Shown one piece after another: positions 1-12,096 of a DNA stretch of 64,000 nt. How positions within the stretch are numbered: the first letter of the stretch is position 1; each line of letters starts with the position of its first letter. A program made the translations under genes and the position numbers. Under the pieces are notes generated by a model. The model ran no database searches. It had not been told where the DNA came from and worked only from the letters and a program-made list of their open reading frames with translations. Source of the DNA: Leucaena leucocephala (Eukaryota > Streptophyta > Magnoliopsida > Fabales > Fabaceae); the NCBI GenBank assembly GCA_037074615.1, contig CM073536.1, positions 5,089,001 through 5,153,000 on the forward strand, in the 5' to 3' direction.

Positions 1-1452
1 AATCTGATCATCATCATAAGCTCCACATTGTCCCTTCACTTTGTCCTTTTGTTTCTTCCGGGACATCAGCAAGTTTCTGAGCCATTTCCTGGTCTTCCCC
101 ATCTCACCCAATCACTCATAAGAAAGCACAAAGCAAAAAGATAAATCAGATCTATTCTTATTGTCTATATGTATCAACTTGTTTCGTCTGTCATGTGATA
201 TGGTACCATATATACTGGTCCACTTGATATAAATGGCTTAAGTGTTTATGAACAACATAATCTGCTTATCTACTATATATACAATTTGTTTTTTTACTAA
301 GCGGAATTTATTTTCAGAGGATGTTGTGGTGGTTGTCATAGTTGCAGAGTGTGTAATTAAGGAAAAGGGGTTTGTGAGAATAGAAGAAGGAAGGTAGGTT
401 CCACATAAGAGAGGTGCCCCCATGGCTCAGTGTAAGGTTGTGATCAAAGGGTATAATGGTAATTTAATAGTGGGTTAGATCAGAAACCATGTGCACGGAT
501 CCATCACATGCAGAAGCATTCGTGTACAAAGACTTGTATTTGCTGCCTTCACTAGTTGTCCTGTAGAGCCCTCCTATTTAAGGACTCTGTACCTTAAAAT
601 AGGACAACTCATTGTGGAGTAACCTGCGTCGTACTCAAACCAATTTTTTTTTTTATCAAAAACCAAAAAATGTTATAGTCCTAATGTGAAAGTTAATTAT
701 GAGAAAAATTAAAAAAAATCCCCCATTAAAATTTTTATCATTAAAAATAATTTAATAAGTTTTTATACATATAAAATATTAGTATTTTATAAAATTTGAA
801 CACGCAAAGAATAATTTTTTAATAGGAGATTTTTCCACCAATTTTTTCCTTTTCTTTAAAGATATAAATGTCATTTTTCATACTTTGTCGCCAGATTTTT
901 TTAATAAAATTATATATTGTCTTGATGATTTAGGGACAAACCTATATCATTCCCAATACATGAATGTATGATATTCGTATTCATGATATTCACCGATATA
1001 AATAAGATTTTATGCAATGCATGATATGCTTAATGCTTATACGGCCCCTCACACCCTTTTACCTTTTATATAATGTAATAATAAATAAGTTAAACTTAAG
1101 ATTACAAAAAGAATTTGCCATATCTAGAAGGAAGATGAGTTTTATAAATGAACATTAAATTATTGTACTGAAATAAATAGTTATTGAATAGAACTGGGCC
1201 CCATCTTACCCATTGTAAACTAGTGATGATTTGTATAATTTTTTTAATAGACAAATTAAACAATTATAGTTGGCAGTCACATGGTATGTTTATATGCTTT
1301 CAATTTGATAAGTTGTTTGATTTAATAGTGGAAAGAAAAGCTTTAACTCCTTAATCATCATCACTTAATTAGTTTGTAACACTAACTAAATCCCCCCTTT
1401 ATTTTTATTATCCAAATATACTATTAAGATGCACTATTCTATTTATTTCATA
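1..1452. other. AT-rich intergenic, no gene seen
   Basis: No reading frame longer than about 60 codons and no recognisable domain or RNA gene. The 61-codon frame on the minus strand near 238-423 has no recognisable composition and is probably chance. Confidence 0.6.
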
Positions 1453-1767
1453 GATAAATACTTATATATTTTAAGAATACAATGTCATCTAAATTATATT
1501 TAATTAAAATATAATAACTCAACCGATGACTCATTTAAAAAAATTTAAATTTTATTTTATTTTTAAGAAAAATAAATATCTTAATTTTAAAAAATAAAAA
1601 TTCATCTGAACTAAATTAAAAGGTTTATTTTCTCTTATAAACAAAATAAAATTTTAATTATTTTAGATGGGTCATCAGCTAACTAGAATTAAAATGTGTT
1701 CAATTGTTATATTTTAATTGGACAGAGTTCAGATGACATAATACTCTTGGAGTATATAAGAAAATTA
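1453..1767. mobile_element. Foldback MITE, family A copy 1
   Basis: The left end (TTATATATTTTAAGAATAC, then ATGTCATCT) is repeated in inverted form at the right end (ATGACATAATACTCTTGG, then AGTATATAAG), giving terminal inverted repeats of roughly 100 bp around an AT-rich centre. It matches the copies at 2160 and 3076. The ends are degenerate and I see no clear target duplication, so the boundaries are approximate. Confidence 0.65.
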
Positions 1768-2159
1768 TTTTTAATATTTTTTTTATGTTTTCAAACAATT
1801 AATTTAAAAATAAAAAATAAAATAAAATTTATTACGTATTTTAAATTTTGTTATTATGCATATGTATATTTTCTTTATTCATGCGCCAATAAATTTAATC
1901 AAACTCGAACTAATATGAATTAAATCAGTTCAAATTCTAACAAATATATGAATCAAGTCGATTTAAATTATATAATTTTTCGGGAGAAAAACAATAATCA
2001 GGTTTGAAAAATTTTATTAAAAAATGAGTTGTAAATATAGATTCAACAGAGAGTTGCAAATATGTGTGAATACCTTATTATCAAGGCATTTTATTAACAA
2101 ATCCTTACCCTTTAAAATTAGTCAATTTATTTGAGTAAAAATAAATTACTCGTAGAATA

Positions 2160-2474
2160 GAAAAATATTTATATATTTTAGGAGTATCATGTCAACTGAA
2201 CTCTGTTCAAATAAAATAAAGTAACTCAACTGACAACTCATCTAAAAAACTTAACGATTTATTTTATTTTTAAGAAAAAATAAATATTTTCATTTAAAAA
2301 ACAAAACTCATCTGAACTAAATTAAAAAAATTATTTTTTCTTAAATCCAAAATAAAATATAAATTATTTTAAATAAGTCATCAGTCAGCTAAAATTAAAA
2401 TATGTTGAGTTATTATATTTTAATTAGAAATAATTAAAATAATATAGTGCTCTTATAGTATGTAAATATTTCTC
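2160..2474. mobile_element. Foldback MITE, family A copy 2, 9-bp TSD
   Basis: A 315-bp element with long imperfect terminal inverted repeats (left GAAAAATATTTATATA; right end TAAATATTTCTC). It is flanked by a perfect 9-bp direct repeat CGTAGAATA at 2151-2159 and 2475-2483. A 9-bp target duplication with long inverted ends is the signature of non-autonomous Mutator-like elements. There is no coding capacity. Confidence 0.85.
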
Positions 2475-2483
2475 CGTAGAATA

Positions 2484-3075
2484 AACTAGTCGTGTCTACA
2501 AAAAATTTGTAATTAATTAGTTGTTGTAGATAAATATCCTTAAAAAAGCTTGAAAAAAGAGAAAATAATAGAATAATAAAAATAATCATTTTGGGTATTG
2601 AGATGAGCATGCATGATATTTGATATATATATATATATATATATGTTGATTATGGTACATGGAGTAAAAGATCTAAAATCAAATAAAAATCTCGAGAAAT
2701 AATTGCACAGATTTCTCCTAATATGCAAATATTGATAACTCTTTTTTATTAAAGAAGAAAAGAGGAGGCATGCTTAACCAAGAAAAAGTTGAGCGGTTTC
2801 TCATAAATTCCAGATTTCATTATTGTGTGATTTTTTTTATCATGACCAAGAAAGGAATTCTAGTTTATTTTGCTAAATATTATTTTACTGGAGGTAACCA
2901 TATTCGAGATACACTTGTCGGATACTAAATATAGATAACTCTACTAATAAGATTTAAAAATTATTTCGTTACGTTATAAGAAACTAGTCTTTCCACTAGA
3001 CCCTTAGTAGTATATATGTTACATATTTTTTATAATATTAATTAGATCCTATTACCAAGTATCATAGTTTGAGAG
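2484..3075. other. AT-rich spacer with (TA)n
   Basis: Spacer between two foldback elements. It contains a short (TA)n run near 2627-2644. No gene seen. Confidence 0.55.
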
Positions 3076-3364
3076 GAGAAATATTTACATACTCTAGGAG
3101 TATCATGTCATCTGAACTCTATCTAATCAAAATATAATAATTTAATATATTTTAAATTTAGTAAGCCGATAACTCATCTAAAAGAATTTATATTTTATTT
3201 TATTTTTTTAAAAAATAAACTTATTAATTTGATTCATATGGCTTTTTATTTTTTTTAAAATAAAATTAATCATAAATTTTTTTATATAAATAATTAGTTA
3301 AGTTATTATATTTTAATTGGATAGAATTTAAATAATATTTCATTTGGGTATATAAGTATTTCTC
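3076..3364. mobile_element. Foldback MITE, family A copy 3, 9-bp TSD
   Basis: A 289-bp element starting GAGAAATATTTACATACTC and ending TATAAGTATTTCTC, inverted copies of each other. It is flanked by GTTTGAGAG (3067-3075) and GTTTGAGAT (3365-3373), a 9-bp target duplication with one mismatch. Same family as the copies at 1453 and 2160. Confidence 0.82.
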
Positions 3365-3685
3365 GTTTGAGATTTATTACCATTCTTCATAATATAAGTG
3401 CGTTTTTTGAGAGAACTAGCAAGCATTATACTGTTAAAATAAATGTGGATGTATATACGTTCTTAAAATTGCATGGACACAAGACTCCCATATTGGTATT
3501 TTCTCGAAGACTGAATCCATGAGCCACCAGCCCACAAGTGAAGCCAAGAAAAAACATCAAGCTCGTTTCTCGAAGATATGAACTGATGTCCAAATGTGAA
3601 AAGACCCGTGGAAGATGCAAGTGCCACACAAGTCTGTTATCTGATTGTGCAAGCCACACAATTTAGTTCGTAAGCAAGCTTCCGA

Positions 3686-5736
3686 GTGTGCTTCATGTAT
3701 TCCTCTTATTCGTCCCCTTCCATGCTTACCAATGTTTTCGATACTGGAAAATTCACCACCCAACTGCAAACGATCGATTCAGCCGTAAATTGTACTATTT
3801 TTTTTTTCTTATTGCTAGTTCCACTAGAAGCGCTATGTTTGAGAAATGCTCGATTACGTTTCATCTTCTTTGTTGTATTTGCAGTTCCGCCTCCGAAACC
3901 GCTTTTTATTGCAACGCCTCTTGAAGCTGGAGATTTCCCTCTGCTCTTGTTCCTCCATGGCTACCTTCTTTACAACTCCTTTTACTCCCAGCTTATTCTC
4001 CACGTCGCTTCTCATGGCTTCATTGTCATCGCTCCTCAGGTTAGTCCTCATTTCCCCATTGTCAGTGAACTACTGATACCTATCAAAGCCCTATCGTGTG
4101 TCTGATATTTGTTTCACAGATTGCGTGTTTGTATCCTGTTTTGATATTGCTTGATGCGCTTTTGGGAAATTTATAAGCAGTTTTTGTGGACTAACGAGTA
4201 ATTTATTTGTTGTATGCTTCTGTAAAGAATTTTAGTAATCAAATCATACCAACAGGAGCCCAGGTTACATATTTAAAGTGCGTTATATATTATTATAGTC
4301 GGAGATAGACAGTTTACTTGAAAGTATATTATATATAGTATAATCTGAGTGAAACAGAAAAATTTATTGCAGAGGATCCCGTTTGGTAGCCACTGTAGTG
4401 AGAATTAGAATTCCAGATTGAATCCATTGAATATATCAGAAACCAAGTTGTGAAAAGTTGCGGCTAACGAGGCTAGGCCTTTATTTTACTCTCTTTGGTC
4501 CTATATTATACGGTTTTAATGTGTGATTAATTTTGAGCTTGTCAACTCATAGCTCTAGTATTTTGGATGGAAGAGAATGAAGGGACGCCTAAAGAAATTT
4601 TTCTTCTGATATTTCCTTGTAAAATGAGAGGTCAAAAAGGTTCAAATAAAAATTTTGCTTCCATTTCCTTCTTTGTTATCTTCCATTCTAACATAAAGAA
4701 AGTATCATCACTGTCTTCCATCCTTGATGCATAAGGTTTTATTGGATTCTTCTTTCAAATCTTTTGTGCTCCATATAATCCTTCTTGTCTGTCGCATGAG
4801 TTCAATAACTTATACGCGAGGCATCATAAATTGTCTATCTGTCACTTGATTTGGCTTCGTTTATTAGAAACATAGCACACAAAGTAACTAACAATACATG
4901 ATTAACAGAATGCAGATTATCTGCATTCCATTTTATTACAATACCAGACATGTTACATTCAGTAAAGCCCAAAACGTTGTGTAGTGTTCACTGTTCTGGT
5001 ACATATGGTGGTGGAATCCATTAACGTACATAGTTGTATCTTGTTCTGTGATGACAGTTATACACAGTGGCTGGACCGGATATAAGCGAAGAGATTCACT
5101 CGACAGCTGCAATAACAAATTGGCTAGGCCAAGGGCTCTCAAAATATCTTGCTCCAAATGTAAAACCAAATTGCAGCAAGTTAGCACTTGGAGGCCATAG
5201 CCGTGGAGGCAAAACAGCTTTTGCTGTGGCTCTTAAGAAACTAAACACCACAACAAATCTCAAGTTCTCAGCCTTAATAGGCTTAGACCCAGTTGATGGA
5301 ATGGACAAAGGAAAACAAACCCCACCACCAGTTCTCACTTACATACCTCATTCTTTTGACTTTGATATGGCTGCCATGGTTATTGGATCAGAGTTAGGTG
5401 AACTCAAGAAAAACCCTTTGTTCCCTCCTTTTGCATCTAAAGGTGTGAACCATAAGGACTTCTTTGATGAATGTCCCAAACCTTCTTGGCACTTTGTTGC
5501 AAAGGACCATGGTCATCTTGACATGCTGAACGATGATACAGAGGGATTTAGAGGCACACTTTCATAGTATTTGTAAGAATGGAGAGTCCAGGAAACCTAT
5601 GAGAAGGTTCGTTGGTGGGGCTATTGTTGCTTTCTTGAAAGCTTACCTTCTTGCTGATGATCGAGACTTAATTGCTATACGTGACAGGGACCAGAATATG
5701 CCTTTGGATCTCAAAACTATTGTGTGTTATGTTTGA
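3686..5736 (+). pseudogene. Chlorophyllase-2-like gene, frameshifted
   Basis: Chlorophyllase (an alpha/beta hydrolase) removes the phytol chain of chlorophyll, giving chlorophyllide. Exon 1 (3686-4039) encodes VFDTGKFTTQ and the conserved stretch LLFLHGYLLYNSFYSQ ending IAPQ. The intron is 4040-5057 (GT-AG), and exon 2 resumes LYTVAGPD. Exon 2 carries the lipase motif GHSRGG (nucleophile Ser, 5193-5210), GLDPVDG (Asp) and HGHLDML (His), so the triad is present. Two defects are visible. Exon 1 has about 33 extra hydrophobic codons between SA and VPPPKP (about 3785-3884) that the family lacks as I remember it. One extra base near 5563-5570 causes a TAG at 5565; the remaining C-terminus (CKNGESRKPMRRFVGG onward) continues in the next frame to TGA at 5736. 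The start is uncertain; the ATG at 3719 is an alternative. A sequencing error cannot be excluded for the single-base shift. Confidence 0.85.
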
Positions 5737-6711
5737 CAACATTCCATAGTATCATAAATTAACAACAGAGTGTATGTAAGACTTTGATGTATAACTAATA
5801 TTATTATGCAGATGTTCTGCCCTAGTTTGAATCTGCTTTGAAATTAATCTTCACTCAATTGCATACAGATTTTATGAGTGAAATGACTAGCTATCAGCCT
5901 TCTCCTTAAGTACGAAAGTTGTGCCCAAAACAAAAATATTGCGTAGTTTGAATTTCAGTGGAAATCAAAATTAATGGCTGTAATATAAGAAGCTTTAGAG
6001 TAATATAATATGAAAAATTCTTCATTTTTTGGGGTCGAATTAATTGAAAATTGGTTGATAGAAAAAATTCATTGAAATTTGTTAACAATCTAACTGAACT
6101 CTCTGTGTAAGCAAAAGTTGACGATGGGTGGATACAACCTCTTATCTTTATTTGGATCAAATGACAACGTTTGGTTACTTATTATTACAATTAAAAGCTT
6201 CCCTTAACAAAATTTTCCTTTATCGAGAACATTGAGTAAAATTATAAATTGTTTTATTTATAAAATAAGAGGAAAATTAGTGAAATTTCCATGTTTGCAA
6301 ATTTTTTTAGTCAGAATAATTTGATATATTAGCATATCTCATAACGGTATTCGAGCCTAAATTTGTTATATTGTAAGGGAATATCCTATAAAACTTATAG
6401 CTAAAAGAATATTTCACCTTTTTTTTATAAATTACAAATTACAAATTACTACTTTTCTTTTATAGTATTGGCCCAAGACTGATCCAGCACAATAAACCCA
6501 TTTCTGGGCCAACTGGACCAAATAAACAAATAAATTTGCGATTAATTACTGGCCCCATTGTACAAAAACAAATTACTTGTGCCAAAAGAAACAAAATCAA
6601 TCCCTAAAAATCCTAATTCCCGTTGGATCAGCGAAGCTTCCCCTTTCTTCTTCCCATGTCCCGGCCTCCCTCTGCAACAATGGCACCTATATCCGTCTCC
6701 CATCATTATCG
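5737..6711. other. Intergenic, no gene seen
   Basis: Downstream flank of the chlorophyllase-like gene, AT-rich. Frames here are short and unrecognised. Confidence 0.5.
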
Positions 6712-7640
6712 GTTTGTTTGGTATGGGTGATTTGGAGGGGAGGGAGGAGGAGGGGAGGGATTTTGCTCCCCTCCACTATTGTTTGGCTAATTAAGACATT
6801 TATACTGTGTTTAGCTCAACGGAGGGGAGGGATTTTAATAGAGGGAAAGGGAGGGAAGGAAAAAAGAGAGATTTTATTATTACTTTCTTTGGATTAACGT
6901 TAAAGGATAGGAGGGGAGGGATTTTCATATTACCTTGTTTGGTTCAAGAAGGAAATGGAGGAAAAATATTTTTATATAGACAAATTTACCTTATATTATT
7001 TTATATAATATTTTAATAAAATATAATATAGGGGTAATATTGGGATATTAAAAAAATTATGGGTATATTAATATTATAAAATAATAATATTATACTTCCC
7101 CTCCAAATTCCCCCAATTTTGGAGGGGAAGTAAAGTTGGAGGGGGGGAAATTTTCCCTCCCCTCCTAAATATTTTAACAAGCCAAACAAGGGGAGGGCAG
7201 CAAAATCCCTCCCCTCCTCCTACCTTCCCCCAAATACCCTATGCCAAACAATGCGTTAGGAGGGGAGGGAAAATTTTTTAAAATTTTCCCTCCCCCTCCA
7301 ACTTTACTTCCCCTCCAAAATTGGAGAAATTTGGAGAAAAAATGTAATATTATTATCTTATAATATTAATACATCCATAATTTTTTTAATATCTCAATAT
7401 TACCCTTATATTATATTTTATTAAAATATTCTATAAAATAATATAAGATAAATTTGTCTATATAAAAGTATTTTCCCTCCCCTCCCTTCTTGAACCAAAT
7501 AAGATAATATAAAAATCCCTCCCCTCCCCTCCCTTAATATTAATTCAAATAAGGTAATAATAAAATCCTTCTTTTTCCCTCCCCTTCTTTTCCCTCCATT
7601 AAAATCCTTCCCTTTCCCTTCCTTCCCAAACACACCCTAA
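6712..7640. repeat. Nested large inverted repeat rich in GGAGGGGAGGGA
   Basis: The layout is A-B-A'-B'. A (about 6712-6796, TTTGTTTGGTATGGGTGA then GGAGGGGAGGG) recurs inverted at about 7176-7258. B (about 6806-7170) recurs inverted at about 7260-7637, including shared stretches such as TATAGACAAATTTACC and TTTTGGAGGGGAAGTAAAG. The right end, read inward, is GGGTGTGTTTGG, a common end of plant PIF/Harbinger- or hAT-type MITEs. It could be one element inserted into another copy, or a foldback transposon. A transcript would fold into a hairpin of over 300 bp. Confidence 0.8.
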
Positions 7641-8016
7641 AAGTTGCAACGTGGTGGGGTGGCCGCAACCTTCATCTGTTCACGTTTTTCTCGTTCGAAA
7701 GGTTTGAACTTTCAGCTCAAAACTCAACCTTAATTAATCAATAATCACTCCGCAACCGAACTTCTTCCCCTTATTTCTTGCTTTGGACTGTTCTGATCCC
7801 TCATGTTGCGATCTGGACTGGAGACTCAGTTTCCAAACTATATCAATATACTCTTAATGAAGCCATGTGGTCGGTTCTTATTTTATGCTGTGTTCAACGT
7901 GGTTTTCTTCAGTATCGAGAAATCAATTCTTGTCTCAAATTCAAAAGTTCATACCAAAATCATGGAAGTTGCCCACTTGCCAAGTTGATACACAAACTTT
8001 GCCTGGTGATACATCT

Positions 8017-10066
8017 ATGATTGAATCTCTTCATGCATCTCTCAGAGAATTTGTAAGGCAGAATCAGTTAGCAAATGCATTCAGAGTATTTTCTCAACTC
8101 CAGAGCCATGCATCTTCTTCTGGTTCTTTTGACTTTCTATTACATCCCATTAGCTCTGTCTTTTTATCTTGCATCCACCTTAGATCATTGCCACAGGGTA
8201 AGCAAATTCATGCCCAGATTATCTCACTCGGTTTCGATCAACACCTCATTGTGGTTCGTAGGCTTGTTACTTTTTATTCAAATGTCAATCTTCTCGCTGA
8301 TGCACACATTGCCACAGAAAACACTAGTTGCTTGGACCCTTTACCTTGGAGTTTGCTCATCTCGTCCTATGTTAAAAATGGGCTTTTTTCAGAGGCTATT
8401 TCTGTCTATAAGAAAATGATGAATAAGCAGATTAAACCAGACAATTTCACTCATCATCAAGGCTTGTGGTGAAGCATCGGATTGTGTTGCTGGCATGGAG
8501 ATTCACAAGTCTATTGAAGCTAGCTCTCTCGATTGGAGTTTGGTTGTGCACAATGCATTGGTCTCCATGTATGGTAGGTTTGGGAAAGTGGAGGCTGCCT
8601 GTGGTTTGTTTAATCGTATGCCCGAAAGAGATTTTGTTTCATGGAACACTATGATAGGTATTTATGCCTCTTGGAATATGTGGGAGGAAGCTATTTTGCT
8701 CTTTGAAAGAATGGGCGAGGAGGGTATTGAAGTGGGTATGATCACATGGAACACCATTGCAGGGGCGTGCTTGCGAAGAACCAATTTCAGGATGGCACTT
8801 CTTTTGATTTCTCAGATGAGAATATCTATTCATCATTTGGACTCTGTGGCGATGGTCATTGGATTAAATGGATGCTCCCACATTGGAGCCCTTAAATTAG
8901 GAAAGGAGATTCATGGACATGCAGTCCGAACTTGCTCTGATTTGTTTGATAACATAAGAAACGCATTAATTACTATGTATTCTAGGTGTAAAGACCTTAG
9001 GCGTGCATATATGGTCTTCCATAAAATAGAAGAAAAAGGTGTGATTACTTGGAATGCCATGCTTTCTGGATATGCTAACGTGGATCGATATGAAGAAGTG
9101 TCCTTCCTTTTCAGAGAGATGTTCTGTGAGGGGGTTGAACCTAATTATGTGACCATTGCAAGCATTCTTCCTCTTTGTGCTCGCATAGCAAATCTACATC
9201 ATGGGAAAGAATTTCATTGCTACATCATGAAACGTGAGGACTTTAAGGACCTTTTGTTATTGTGGAATGCTCTTGTGGACATGTATGCAAGGTCTGGAAA
9301 CGTCTTAGAAGCTAGACGGCTGTTTGATTCATTGAACACAAGAGATGAAATCACATATACTTCTATGATTGCTGGATATGGCATGAAGGGAGATCGAGAA
9401 ACTGCTGTAAAACTATTTGAAGAGATGTGCAGGGTTGGGATTAAACCTGACAAGATCACAATTATTGCAGTTTTATCGGCTTGTAGTCACTCAGGCCTTC
9501 TTGCCCAAGGAGAACTGGTGTTTAATAAGATGACAGGTGTCTTTGGGGTTAGTCCTTGCCTGGAGCACTATGCTTGCATGGTTGATCTATTTGGGAGAGC
9601 TGGTCTTCTATACTAAGCGAAGCAAGTTATGACTGGTATGCCGTACAAGCCAACTGCTGCCATGTGGGCAACTCTTTTAGGAGCCTGTAAAATCCATGGA
9701 AATACAGAGATGGGGGGATGGGCTGCAGGGAAATTGCTGGAGATGAAGCCTGATCATTCAGGTTACTATGTGTTGATCGCCAACATGTATGCTGCTGCTG
9801 GCCGTTGGAGTGAACTAGCATATGTGAGGACTTGTATGAGGGACTTAGGTGTGAGAAAGGCTCCTGGTTGTACTTGGGTTGCTGTTGGCAATGAGTTTGC
9901 CCCCTTTTTGGTTGGGGATACTTCCAACCGTCATGCTTCTGAGATTTACCCCTTGATGAATGGATTGAATGAGCTAATGAAAGACGCCGGTTATGTACCT
10001 AGTGAGGATCTCGCTTCATCTGAGGAAGATTTTGAAGAATTGAATGCCTTTGGAAGTTCATACTGA
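8017..10066 (+). pseudogene. PPR protein gene (At1g71490-like), frameshift and in-frame stop
   Basis: Encodes a PLS-class pentatricopeptide-repeat protein of E type; such proteins bind organellar RNA in a sequence-specific way. The first block (8017-8472, start MIESLHASLREF) reads KQIHAQIISLGF and PLPWSLLISSYVKNGLF. It then loses frame at about 8449-8459, where DNFTH is followed by IKACGEASD in another frame, consistent with loss of about 8 bases. The second block runs on with typical repeats (NALVSMYGRFGKVEAA, VSWNTMIGIYA, HGKEFHCYIM, NALVDMYARSGNVLEARR) to GRAGLLY, then TAA at 9614-9616. The same frame continues (AKQVMTGMPYKPTAAMW, HSGYYVLIANMYAAAGRW) through the E region to TGA at 10064. 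Two independent lesions argue for a pseudogene. A frame upstream from 7803 may be leader or chance. Confidence 0.85.
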
Positions 10067-11238
10067 TAAGAGTTACAAGCTATTATGCATAGATTTAAGA
10101 CAGCTATTCTTGTTTTACTAGTCCCATTTGTAAGGCTTGTGAAGCGAAAATCGAAAAAATTGTTTGAAGTGATTTAAAGATGTACGAAGAAAGTTGTTGG
10201 AGGCGCTGTGAAGAAAAATAAACCAGACAGGATGAAGTCTTTTAAAAAAGGGTAAAAGAAGATAGAAGAGGACATTTAATAAAATTATAGAACAGAACCT
10301 TTAGATTAACAATATATTAAAAGATTTAGCTGTTGATAGAACATAATGATGTTGTATGATTTATGTAGTCAACCGTATTTAGTGAGATAATATTTGTTGT
10401 AACTGTTATTATTGATTGCAAGACCTATTATTGAACTCTGAATAGTAAAACTATCATGGGATTTTACTTTCTAATAACCATTTTCCTTCTCTAGTACATC
10501 TGAGCTCATTACTGTTTGCCTCGTTTCCTTTAATGTCACCAGCTTTCATTCACATTATTGGAGTTGAAATGATAAATGCACCTTCTAAGGATATAGCAGG
10601 TCCGACTTTGTGTCTGTATGGTTCAAGGTAGAAACTGCTTCCACGAAAACGTTTGTTTGTTCAAGTTGATTTTGTGATATATTCATGTCTTGTTAGTTGT
10701 TAGCGGTATATATGCTTTTCTGTTCCACACTGTATCTAACTTTCATATGCCTAATGATCCACATGGTCACTCTACAAGGCATAACTTTTAACTTGTGAGG
10801 GATATAACCATATGAGATGTGAAAATTATAAATTTCTTACCAATGAGTTAGGTCTAACGAAAATGACTAGCTTTTTATATTATGATAAATTAATATTTAA
10901 ATTTTTATTAAGAGAGATATTTATATTTAATATTTAACATGATTTTGAATATAATTTATCTCCAATAAAAGAATATGTATGTTTAACACAACATAATCGC
11001 AAATCTCTTTATTGTTATCTTTATTTTTCCTTAACTATAAATTATATGTGAGTTTGATACATTGCCCGAAATTTGAAAAGTAAGTTTACAACTTATAAAT
11101 GGTGTGGTTTTTTAAGAAATTTTATGCTCTATTGATGATATTGATACATGTATAAGATTTTCATGTTCGATTAACTTTTATATGATTTGGTGTGTATGTA
11201 AGAAAATATATATAAACGTTACGCGTTAATTCCAAACC
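10067..11238. other. Intergenic, no gene seen
   Basis: 3' flank of the PPR pseudogene and 5' flank of the tRNA gene. AT-rich, no recognisable frame. Confidence 0.5.
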
Positions 11239-11310
11239 GGGCATTTGGTCTAGTGGTATGATTCTCGCTTTGGGTGCGAGAGGTCCCGAGTTCGATTCTC
11301 GGAATGCCCC
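11239..11310 (+). tRNA. tRNA-Pro (anticodon UGG)
   Basis: A 72-nt cloverleaf. The acceptor stem is GGGCATT paired with AATGCCC. The anticodon arm is CTCGC-TTTGGGT-GCGAG, which places TGG at the anticodon. The T arm is CCGAG-TTCGATT-CTCGG, followed by discriminator C. A box-like (TGGTCTAGTGG) and B box (GTTCGATTC) internal promoters are present. No intron, no encoded CCA. The sequence is the nuclear type, unlike the chloroplast tRNA-Pro as I remember it. Confidence 0.96.
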
Positions 11311-11314
11311 TTTT
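11311..11314 (+). terminator. Pol III terminator (T4)
   Basis: TTTT begins immediately after the discriminator base of the tRNA-Pro gene, as expected for RNA polymerase III termination. Confidence 0.75.
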
Positions 11315-12096
11315 AATGTTTTGATGATGGATTAAGATTTTTTTATTGTTATTTTTTTTATTTTCCCACTTTTTCTTTGACCGTGAAAAGTGAAAACTAT
11401 ATAAGACTATGTGAGCGATGGATAGTAGCTTAGCGGTTAATATTTATAACTTAACTGAAATTATTAAAAACGTTTTTATCCCTTAACAAGAAATGTTTAG
11501 GAATTGAAACTAAATTTAAGTTTAAGAAACTAAAACAAAATTCGATAGGTTATTGAAAATAATAGTTAATAAAAATTTTACCAGGTTCTTCGGTGAAAAT
11601 ATAACACTATAGTTTTTATGTTACTTATTAGTTATTTTATTTAAATAAACAGAAACTTAGGTTCGCTTCTTTCAAAAGAGTCATCTCCCACTGATAAAAA
11701 AATATGATGATGTTTATGATTTACAAATAATTAAGGGGGGCTTCTTAATCTATTTTATACTGATGTCAATTATATATAGTGAATTGATATCATCTCATTA
11801 TCCTTCTTCTCCACTTACATCATCAAACACAAAAGCTTAAAACCCAAGCTGGAATCAAGAGAAATGACAACTGAAACTTGTAAACTTCATTAATGAAAAT
11901 GTGATACGACACTTATTTTAGAAACCATGGCCGATAATATCAAATTATCTGCCTCTTCATTCTAACAACAACAACTGCATAACCACGGCAAACCAAAACA
12001 CACAACCACAAACACGACAATGAAGAGGCCTCACAACAACAACAACTGCATAACGACTCCAACCATAACATCAACCACAACTAAAACTATGAAACT
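11315..12096. other. Intergenic with a CAA-rich direct repeat
   Basis: No gene seen. Near the right end, AACAACAACTGCATAAC occurs twice about 66 bp apart (about 11965 and 12032), in what would be the 3' flank of the minus-strand frame at 12097. Confidence 0.5.

Noticed and set aside
11239..11310. Organellar insertion carrying tRNA-Pro
   Set aside because: The tRNA is of nuclear type and its flanks show no plastid or mitochondrial genes.
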